DNA of 64,000 nucleotides from CAG-488 sp051881315 (GTDB lineage: Bacteria; Bacillota; Clostridia; Oscillospirales; Acutalibacteraceae): contig JBJEPQ010000063.1 in NCBI GenBank assembly GCA_051881315.1, positions 1 through 64,000 of the forward strand, given 5' to 3'. Positions 9,500-15,408 of the stretch are shown one piece after another (within the stretch, counting starts at the first letter, position 1; every line of letters begins with the position of its first letter). The position numbers and the translations under genes were made by a program. Under the pieces are notes generated by a model, which did no database searches, was not told where the DNA came from, and saw only the letters and a list, made by a program, of their open reading frames with translations.

Positions 9500-9552
9500 C
9501 AGCCTCCCCTTGTTGCAAGGGGAGGTGTCGCATTTATGCGACGGAGGGGATA
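9500..9552. repeat. Dispersed palindromic repeat (family B)
   Basis: The palindromic core CCTCCCCTTGTTGCAAGGGG is followed by a GTCGCATTTATGCGAC hairpin and GGAGGGGA. A truncated second copy, cut after TTGCAAGG, lies near 13275-13292. Confidence 0.7.
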
Positions 9553-9586
9553 AGTGCAGACTAAGAATACATTAGCTTTTTATCAA

Positions 9587-9652
9587 TCCCTCAGTCACGA
9601 CCTGCGGTCGTGCCAGCTCCCTTTACACAATGGAGCCGAAAGGTTTGATGAA
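9587..9652. repeat. Dispersed palindromic repeat (family C)
   Basis: It holds CCCTCAGTCACGACC, then the hairpin GACCTGCGGTC, then an imperfect AGCTCCCTTTACACAATGGAGC hairpin (described as two arms, AGCTCC and GGAGC). Similar palindromic units are widespread between genes in gut Clostridia; that statement is from general knowledge. Only one copy is visible here. Confidence 0.55.
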
Positions 9653-9659
9653 GCTTTTC

Positions 9660-9802
9660 AAGGCTTCCCCTTGAGGGGAAGCTCCGCCGCAGGCGGTGAT
9701 GAGGTGGAGCAAGTCTGATGAAATTCAATTTCTGCTTGATTTTTTACATTCTAACACCTCATCCGCCTCGTTCCTCGGCACCTTCCCCTCAAGGGGAAGG
9801 CA
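9660..9802. repeat. Compound family A repeat
   Basis: 143 bp flanked by the CTTCCCC palindromes, with arms matching the reverse complement of 86-228. The left arm includes CGGTGATGAGGTGGAGCAAG; the right arm includes CACCTCATCCGCCTCG. The AT-rich centre (about 9718-9752) has diverged. Confidence 0.8.
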
Positions 9803-9808
9803 AAAAAG

Positions 9809-9846
9809 ACGTTAGACTTTAGATATTAGACCTTAGACGATAAAGT
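9809..9846. repeat. Tandem heptad repeat TTAGAYN
   Basis: Five units (TTAGACT, TTAGATA, TTAGACC, TTAGACG and a leading partial) end in GATAAAG, directly upstream of the T-box promoter region. Confidence 0.7.
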
Positions 9847-9895
9847 TATAAATCTTGCTGATGTTTTTATAAGAAAAAATTTTTTCAAAAAACTA

Positions 9896-9924
9896 TTGAC
9901 AACCGATTTTTTCGGTAGTATAAT
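9896..9924 (+). promoter_or_regulatory. Promoter of the T-box/ABC transporter operon
   Basis: Consensus -35 TTGACA (9896-9901) and -10 TATAAT (9919-9924) are separated by exactly 17 bases. Transcription should begin near 9931, at the 5' edge of the T-box leader. Confidence 0.85.
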
Positions 9925-9930
9925 GCGTCT

Positions 9931-10218
9931 AAACCGATGAGAAAGAGTGAGTAGATCTTAACACTGTTCTCTCAGAGAGCCGCAGGCGGTGGGATTGCGG
10001 CAGAAGAAGATTTGATTGAATGGACTTTCGAGGGCGAGCGGAAACAAGGCTTTTGCTTTGGAGTATGTGAGACGGAGAAGACTCTTCGTGAACAAAGGTC
10101 AGCGTATGGAAGTACGTCAGAGAGGGCGTGGAAACACGTCAAGCGGGGTGGCACCGCAGGATATGATTTTTATTCCTGTCCCGGCAAGTTATTTGCCGTG
10201 GCAGGATTTTTATTTTTC
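9931..10218 (+). promoter_or_regulatory. T-box leader, predicted tRNA-Trp specific
   Basis: The leader begins with the GAGAAAGAGTGAG/AGTA-type stem I base and contains a GGTGGGATTGC distal loop element. GAA then precedes the triplet TGG at 10021-10023, the usual specifier context. The T-box core GGGGTGGCACCGC (10145-10157) has TGGC at 10149-10152, which would pair with a GCCA acceptor end. Bacterial tRNA-Trp has discriminator G, so both contacts agree with Trp. A terminator hairpin follows at 10174-10208. The expected logic is that uncharged tRNA-Trp stabilises the antiterminator and turns on the importer downstream. Confidence 0.88.
10174..10217 (+). terminator. T-box attenuator hairpin
   Basis: A 13-bp stem (arms CCTGTCCCGGCAA and TTGCCGTGGCAGG, one wobble, one mismatch) is followed by ATTTTTATTTTT. 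It is mutually exclusive with the antiterminator formed by the T-box core. Confidence 0.85.
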
Positions 10219-10342
10219 GGGAGGTTTTCGTTATGTTCTTGTTCACAAAGCTTTGGCGCAGGCGCGCCGATGTAAATTTTATTATCAAAGAAAACAAAAG
10301 CTAATATAATAACTGTGAAATAACGAAAGGTTGGTATTTATT

Positions 10343-11389
10343 ATGAAAAAAATTATTGCTCTTGCGCTCAGCGCACTCTTCATTCTCGGAACACTTACAG
10401 CTTGCGGTTCAAAGACCGCCGATAACGGAAAATCTTCCGCAAAGGTCTACAATATCGGCATCTGCAACTATGTTGACGATGCTTCACTCAATCAGATTGT
10501 TGACAATATCAAGTCTCAGCTTGCCGCAATCGGCAAGGAAAAGGGCGTTGAGTTCCGTATCAGCTATGACAACTGCAACGCAGATTCAAACGTTCTGAAT
10601 CAGATCATTTCAAACTTTATCGCCGATGACGTTGATCTCATGGTCGGTGTTGCAACTCCCGTTGCAATGGCTATGCAGACAGCAACGGAGGGCAAGAACA
10701 TTCCCGTTGTTTTCTCTGCTGTAACCGATCCCGTTTCCGCAAAGCTTGTTGATTCTCTTGAAGCTCCCGGCAGCAACATCACGGGTACTTCCGATTACCT
10801 CAACACAAACGCTATTATGGACATCATGTTTGAGACGGATAAGGATATCAAAAAGGTCGGTCTTCTCTATGATGTAGGTCAGGATTCTTCAACTACCGCT
10901 ATCAAGGATGCAAAGGCATATCTCGACAAGAAGGGCATTGCCTATGTTGAGCGCACGGGAACAACAGCAGACGAAGTAACTCTTGCGGCTCAGGCTCTTG
11001 TTACAGACGGTGTTGACGCAGTATTCACTCCGACCGATAACACGATAATGAAATCCGAGCTTGCAATCTATGAGATCTTCGCAAAGGCAGGTATTCCCCA
11101 CTATGCAGGCGCCGACTCCTTTGCACTCAACGGTGCTTTCCTCGGCTTCGGTGTTGATTACATCAACCTCGGTAAGGAAACGGCGAATATGGTAGCCGAA
11201 ATCCTCCTTGACGGCAAAAATCCTGCCGAAACACCGGTCCGCACCTTTGACAACGGTACTGCAACAATCAATACCGATATCTGCGCTCAGCTCGGTCTGA
11301 ACTATGACGATATCGCCGCAAAGATCGCACCTCATTGCACAAAGGTAGAAAAGATCACGACCGCTGAAACATTTGACGGTCAGAAATAA
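10343..11389 (+). CDS. ABC transporter substrate-binding lipoprotein (TrpX-like)
   Basis: A 348-residue extracytoplasmic solute receptor with a lipoprotein signal (MKKIIALALSALFILG, lipobox LTAC with the modified Cys near residue 21). The mature part fits the ABC_sub_bind family (PF04392 type): repeated alpha/beta motifs such as VVFSAVTDPVSAKLVDSLE and GVDAVFTPTDN. The ATG at 10343 follows GAAAGG at 10325-10330. It is the first gene after a tRNA-Trp type T-box, and the gene order receptor-permease-ATPase matches the predicted tryptophan importer trpXYZ of Firmicutes. Tryptophan as substrate is inferred from the leader, not from the protein. Confidence 0.85.
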   Translation: MKKIIALALSALFILGTLTACGSKTADNGKSSAKVYNIGICNYVDDASLNQIVDNIKSQLAAIGKEKGVEFRISYDNCNADSNVLNQIISNFIADDVDLMVGVATPVAMAMQTATEGKNIPVVFSAVTDPVSAKLVDSLEAPGSNITGTSDYLNTNAIMDIMFETDKDIKKVGLLYDVGQDSSTTAIKDAKAYLDKKGIAYVERTGTTADEVTLAAQALVTDGVDAVFTPTDNTIMKSELAIYEIFAKAGIPHYAGADSFALNGAFLGFGVDYINLGKETANMVAEILLDGKNPAETPVRTFDNGTATINTDICAQLGLNYDDIAAKIAPHCTKVEKITTAETFDGQK

Positions 11390-11407
11390 ACCGAAAGGAA
11401 CTTCAAT

Positions 11408-12340
11408 ATGTCGCTGGGTTCTGTTTTAACACTTTTACAAACCGCCTCGGAGCTGGGACTTATCAGTGCGCTGACTGTTCTTGCACTCTATCTCAGCTAT
11501 TCGATGCTCAATGTATGCGACTTATCAACCGACGGCTGCTTCACTCTTGGGGCAACCGTCGGTGCCGTCGTTACAATATCGGGGCACCCGTTTCTTGCGA
11601 TACCTGCCGCTATGGCAGCAGGCATTACTTCGGGCTTTATAACCGCATTTTTGCAAACGAAAATGGGCGTCAACAGCCTGTTGGCAGGTATAATAGTCAA
11701 CACGGCTCTGTATTCCGTCAATATTGCCGTGATGGGCAACTCGTCCATACTCAATATGAACAAGTGCGAAACCGTGTTCACCAAGATGCTTGCCGTTGTC
11801 AAAAACACTCCGTTTATGGAGCAGTATAAGCTGATCGTTGCGGCAATAGCGGTTATCGCCGTCGGAGTTTTGCTGGCTCTTTTCCTGAGAACGAAGCTCG
11901 GCCTTGCGATCCGTGCAACGGGTAACAATCCCGATATGGTGCGCTCATCGTCGATCAATCCCGTTTTCACAACGATAGTCGGTCTCTGCATTGCAAACTC
12001 GTTCACGGCTCTTTCGGGCTGTCTGCTTGCCCAGTCGCAGAAATCGGTCAATATTGATATCGGTACGGGTATGGTTACGATCGCACTCGCCTCTCTGCTT
12101 ATAGGAAATGTGTTCCTCGGCAGAAGAAAAATTCCGCTTCAGATTGTCGGAATGGTGCTCGGCGCATTTGTGTTCCGCCTTGTTTACACGGTCGCCCTGA
12201 GATTTGATATGCCGGCATTTATGCTGAAATTTGTATCCTCGGTAATCGTCATTGCGGCAATCTCGATTCCTTATCTCAAGAGCAAATTCCCTCTTTTCAA
12301 GCGCAGACTTGAACAGCGTTTCGGAAGGAGGACTGCGTGA
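11408..12340 (+). CDS. ABC transporter permease (TrpY-like)
   Basis: A 310-residue membrane protein with about eight to nine hydrophobic helices spread over the whole length and a basic C-terminus (FKRRLEQRFGRR). Segments such as LSTDGCFTLGATVGAVV and VNSLLAGIIVNTALYSVNI are typical of branched-chain/ribose-type permeases (BPD_transp_2). It forms the channel of the importer encoded by its neighbours. It starts 18 bases after the receptor gene with AAGGAA upstream, and its TGA overlaps the ATPase start (TGATG). Confidence 0.88.
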   Translation: MSLGSVLTLLQTASELGLISALTVLALYLSYSMLNVCDLSTDGCFTLGATVGAVVTISGHPFLAIPAAMAAGITSGFITAFLQTKMGVNSLLAGIIVNTALYSVNIAVMGNSSILNMNKCETVFTKMLAVVKNTPFMEQYKLIVAAIAVIAVGVLLALFLRTKLGLAIRATGNNPDMVRSSSINPVFTTIVGLCIANSFTALSGCLLAQSQKSVNIDIGTGMVTIALASLLIGNVFLGRRKIPLQIVGMVLGAFVFRLVYTVALRFDMPAFMLKFVSSVIVIAAISIPYLKSKFPLFKRRLEQRFGRRTA

Positions 12341-13125
12341 TGCTGAATATTTCGCATATTTCAAAGACCTTTAATCCCGGAACAACGGACGCAAAAAAGG
12401 CGCTTGACGACCTTTCGATTGACGTCAACAAGGGAGATTTTATAACTGTTATCGGAGCAAACGGTGCAGGCAAATCCACGCTGTTTAACGCTATTGCAGG
12501 CAGTTTTATAACGGACAGCGGCAAAATTGAGCTGAACGGCAAGGACATCTCTCTTATGCCGGAACACAAGAGAGCGAAGAAGATCGGCAGACTTTTCCAG
12601 GATCCTATGCGCGGAAGCGCACCCGGTATGACAGTCGAAGAAAATCTCGCTCTTGCGGCAGGCAGGGGTGGCTGGCTCAGCCATGTTTCAAAGGCGGACA
12701 AAAAAGCGTTCCGTGAGCGTGTTGCAATGCTCGACATGGGACTGGAAAACAGAATGAATCAACCTGTCGGACTGCTTTCGGGCGGACAGCGGCAGGCTCT
12801 GACGCTTATGATGGCAACGTTCGATCCTCCGGAACTGCTCCTGCTTGACGAGCATACGGCGGCTCTCGATCCTGCGACAGCGGAAAAGGTGCTCTCGCTG
12901 ACCGAGACTATTGTTGCGGAAAACAAGCTGACCTGTATGATGATAACTCACAATATGCAGTCGGCGCTTGACCTCGGCAACCGAACGATAATGATGAACG
13001 AGGGCAGGATAATTATGGACGCCTCGGGCGAGGAAAGAAAATCGCTGACGGTCGCCGACCTGCTTATGAAGTTCAGAGAAGCCGCCGGCAAGGACCTCAA
13101 CAACGACAGAATGTTGCTGATATAA
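12340..13125 (+). CDS. ABC transporter ATP-binding protein (TrpZ-like)
   Basis: A 261-residue ATPase with Walker A GANGAGKST near residue 42, signature LLSGGQRQALTL near 146 and Walker B LLLLDEHTAALD. It powers the importer. The ATG at 12340 overlaps the permease stop and follows GGAAGGAGGA with 7 bases spacing; the GTG one codon earlier is less well placed. The Walker B tail reads DEHTAALD where most families have DEPTSALD, a variant common in this transporter group. A terminator follows at 13164. Confidence 0.9.
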   Translation: MLNISHISKTFNPGTTDAKKALDDLSIDVNKGDFITVIGANGAGKSTLFNAIAGSFITDSGKIELNGKDISLMPEHKRAKKIGRLFQDPMRGSAPGMTVEENLALAAGRGGWLSHVSKADKKAFRERVAMLDMGLENRMNQPVGLLSGGQRQALTLMMATFDPPELLLLDEHTAALDPATAEKVLSLTETIVAENKLTCMMITHNMQSALDLGNRTIMMNEGRIIMDASGEERKSLTVADLLMKFREAAGKDLNNDRMLLI

Positions 13126-13163
13126 ATAACAAAACCTTAGCAGACATAAAGATATTTACAAAC

Positions 13164-13200
13164 AACTGCAAGCCGTCCGAAAGGATAGCTTGCAGTTTTT
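13164..13200 (+). terminator. Terminator of ABC importer operon
   Basis: A 10-bp perfect stem (AACTGCAAGC, 13164-13173, with 13188-13197), 14-base loop, followed by TTT. It abuts a heptad repeat tract. Confidence 0.75.
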
Positions 13201-13395
13201 AGATATTAGACATTAGATTTTAGATATTAGACGTTAGACGATAAAAATCTAAAGTTAGCAGAGACCATTTCAGCCTCCCCTTGTTGCAAGGTAGCCGAAA
13301 AAATTCATCAAAATTTAAAATGATACGGTCTAAAATCTAACATCTACTGTCTACCGTCTGATTTGGGGAAGGTAAAAAAGACATTAGATTTTAAA
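13199..13395. repeat. Heptad tract, family B fragment and inverted heptads
   Basis: 13199-13245 holds six TTAGAYN units. 13239-13292 repeats the 9467-9520 module (GATAAAA, AGTTAGCAGAGACC, CAGCCTCCCCTTGTTGC) and is cut after TTGCAAGG. 13322-13360 carries heptads in the opposite orientation (CTAAAATCTAACATC, TGTCTACCGTC). No gene is present in this ~280-base stretch. Confidence 0.65.
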
Positions 13396-13404
13396 ATATT
13401 CATA

Positions 13405-13620
13405 TCAGAATTTATTTTTTATATCACTCAGACCGAGGATATAATCAGACGTAACATTGTAATACATGGAAAGGGTGACAAGATGCTCTATCGGCAGGCT
13501 CCTTTTGCCGTTTTCGTACATTCCGTAAGCCTGCGAGGAAATTTTCAAAATCTTTGCGACATCTTCCTGCCGCAAGTCATTGTCTATTCTCAAATCAAAA
13601 AGTCTTTTTCTATAATCCAT
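13405..13620 (-). CDS. Small XRE-family HTH transcriptional regulator
   Basis: A 71-residue protein that is almost entirely a Cro/CI helix-turn-helix: LRQEDVAKILKISSQAYGMYE forms the HTH (described here by its first and last residues, L20 to E40 approximately), followed by LPIEHLVTLSMYYNVTSDYILG, the classic XRE tail. The ATG at 13620 follows GGTGATATTT; the upstream in-frame ATG at 13632 has no ribosome site. It is divergent from a lipoprotein gene, and the shared intergenic region carries three copies of an ACAATTTGT palindrome, making it a likely self-regulating repressor of that pair. Confidence 0.85.
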   Translation of the reverse strand: MDYRKRLFDLRIDNDLRQEDVAKILKISSQAYGMYENGKRSLPIEHLVTLSMYYNVTSDYILGLSDIKNKF

Positions 13621-13655
13621 AAATATCACCATATTATTATTTACGAAAATAATAC

Positions 13656-13727
13656 AACAATTTGTTTGATTTTCTGTTGACGTGAAACAATTTGTTTTGT
13701 ATAATTTAATTCACGGAACAAATTGTT
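13656..13727. promoter_or_regulatory. Three operator copies for the XRE regulator
   Basis: Near-palindromic 11-mers: AACAATTTGTT at 13656-13666, the same at 13686-13696, and its reverse complement AACAAATTGTT at 13717-13727. Centres are 30 and 31 bases apart, about three helical turns, so the sites lie on one face of the DNA. The middle copy sits inside the spacer of the lipoprotein promoter. Binding by the adjacent XRE protein is inferred. Confidence 0.7.
13677..13705 (+). promoter_or_regulatory. Promoter of the lipoprotein gene
   Basis: TTGACG (13677-13682) and TATAAT (13700-13705) are 17 bases apart. Operator copy 2 (13686-13696) lies within the spacer, so a bound repressor would block RNA polymerase. 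Confidence 0.75.
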
Positions 13728-13759
13728 TCATGACTTTTTTGAATAAAGAGGAGATATTT

Positions 13760-14268
13760 ATGGTTAAAAATTTATTTCAATTTTTGTGGCATTAGCTGTT
13801 TCTATTATCGGACTGAGCGTTTTGTTCAGCAGTTGTTCATCTGACGACACGGACGTTTATGCCGAGGAAACAGCCGCAACAACCGAACAGACAAGCAATG
13901 ACGAAAGCATTATTACTTCCGATTCGGACAAAAGTGAATTATTCACGTCTGAGATTTCAACGGTTACTTCAGCCTTAGCCGAAAAGACCACAGCAAAAAC
14001 AACCGAAAACAAGTCAACAACAAAGAAGACTTCCACAACTCAAAAGACTTCTACAACTCAAAAACCTTCAACGACAAAAAAGACCACAACGACAAAACGC
14101 ACGACTACGGAAAGCGAGGATATACCTGACACAAATATGGTATGGATCTCCAAACACGGCAAGAGATATCACAGCAGTCCGAGCTGCAGCAATATGAAAA
14201 ATCCAAGCCATGTCAGCCGCTCTACCGCAGAAAGCATGGGCTTGACGCCTTGCGCTAAGTGTTGGTAA
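13760..14268 (+). pseudogene. Thr-rich lipoprotein with Cys/His C-terminal domain; signal-peptide frame broken by one base
   Basis: The ATG at 13760 has a good ribosome site (AGGAG at 13749-13753) but its frame stops after 11 codons at TAG (13793-13795). The long frame starts only at a GTG (13786) without a ribosome site or basic n-region. One extra T in the T5 run at 13781-13785 would join the frames into a clean lipoprotein signal (MVKNLFQFFVALAVSIIGLS, Cys26 in LFSSC) and a 169-residue protein. The mature part has an acidic N-terminus, a Thr/Lys/Ser linker of repeated TTQKTST-like units (about residues 80-120) and a C-terminal module with YHSSPSCSNM and TPCAKCW, which resembles small Cys/His metal-binding modules in Firmicute surface proteins. 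It could be a true frameshift, a slippage-controlled gene or a sequencing error. Confidence 0.75.
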
Positions 14269-14277
14269 ACTGAAATA

Positions 14278-14303
14278 AGGGCTGTCGCTTTTGCGGCAGC
14301 CCT
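14278..14303. terminator. Bidirectional terminator
   Basis: An 11-bp stem (AGGGCTGTCGC with GCGGCAGCCCT, one wobble, TTTT loop) lies between the convergent lipoprotein gene and the sulfatase-maturase gene. Confidence 0.75.
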
Positions 14304-14319
14304 TTCCAAATAAACTCGT

Positions 14320-15408
14320 TTATTTTTTCTTGATTCCGAACACTCTGAACAGGGGCAGGCAGGAGGAGAAAAATGTCTTGTACGCTTCGCAGTGTGCGTC
14401 GTCAAGACGCTGACGCTTGCAGCCGCCGCCTCTGCAAAGAGGAAAGTATTTACAGCTCCTGCATTTCGGATCAATTTTAAGGCTTTCGGTAATAAACCGT
14501 CTTGCCTTTTCGCTTTCCGCCATTGCTTTCAGCTCGGTTTCGTTGATATTGCCGAGGCGCCATTCGTCGGTGCAGTAGAAATCGCAGGGGTAAACATTTC
14601 CGTTGCCCTCAACAACAAACTGATGGGTGCAGTGACCGCACATTCCGCACTGTTCGGGCGGCTGACCGAGATACATTCTGACAAGGTTGTCAAAGTAGCG
14701 TATGCTCATATAATTGCCCCGAACGAAGTCCTTGACATACAGATTAAAAATGCGAATGAGAAAGTCGGCATACTGCCCGTCCGTCATATACATTTCGCCC
14801 TCGGAGCTGTCGCCGAAAGGCCGCAGACAAGGGATAAACTGCAAATATCGGAAGCCTTTTTCTCTGAAACACTTGTATATGCGCTCGGCATTTTCGGCGC
14901 AGTAGCCTGTCAGCACGGTAAGGATATTAAATTCCGTACCGTGTTTTTTCATCGTGTTAGCCGCATGGAGAATTTTGAAATACGGATTTTCACCCTCAGC
15001 GTCAACCCGAAAACGGTTGCCCTCAAAATCTCCGTCAAGGCTGAGACCGACAAGAAATTCATTCCTTGTGAAAAATTCCGCCCACTCATCGTCGATCAGA
15101 GTTCCGTTGGTTTGCAGACCGTAAAAAATCCGGGAATTTTTTCGGTTAAGTTTTTTGACCGTTTCGGTGAATTTTTCAAAATACTCTCTGCCTGCAAGCA
15201 AAGGCTCGCCGCCCTGAAAGGCAAAGGAAATGCTGTCGCCGTCGGCAAAATCAAGCGCCGATCTGATGAGCTTTTCCGCCGTGTCTCCGTTCATTATGCC
15301 GAAGCTGAAATCCTCACGTCCCGACGCTACATCGCAGTAAAAGCAGTATTTGCACCTGAGATTGCACAGGCTGGAGGCAGGCTTAATCATTATCGAAAGC
15401 GGCGGCAT
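14320..15408 (-). CDS. Anaerobic sulfatase-maturating enzyme (radical SAM/SPASM)
   Basis: A 362-residue radical SAM enzyme that oxidises the active-site Cys or Ser of sulfatases to formylglycine. The SAM-binding cluster cysteines are C15, C19 and C22 in CNLRCKYCFYCD. The C-terminal SPASM region has CGMCGHCTHQF, VYPCDFYC and CKYFPLCRGGGCKR for two auxiliary [4Fe-4S] clusters. Length matches the anSME family (370-400). The start overlaps the stop of the sulfatase gene by one base (TAATG), so the two are translationally coupled; the neighbour is almost certainly its substrate. Confidence 0.93.
   Translation of the reverse strand: MPPLSIMIKPASSLCNLRCKYCFYCDVASGREDFSFGIMNGDTAEKLIRSALDFADGDSISFAFQGGEPLLAGREYFEKFTETVKKLNRKNSRIFYGLQTNGTLIDDEWAEFFTRNEFLVGLSLDGDFEGNRFRVDAEGENPYFKILHAANTMKKHGTEFNILTVLTGYCAENAERIYKCFREKGFRYLQFIPCLRPFGDSSEGEMYMTDGQYADFLIRIFNLYVKDFVRGNYMSIRYFDNLVRMYLGQPPEQCGMCGHCTHQFVVEGNGNVYPCDFYCTDEWRLGNINETELKAMAESEKARRFITESLKIDPKCRSCKYFPLCRGGGCKRQRLDDAHCEAYKTFFSSCLPLFRVFGIKKK

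Noticed and set aside
9395..9846. Clustered palindromic repeats as a CRISPR array
   Set aside because: Repeats differ in family and spacing, have no uniform spacers, and no cas gene is nearby.
10012..10309. Open frames across the T-box leader
   Set aside because: They overlap conserved T-box structure and terminator and show no protein features.
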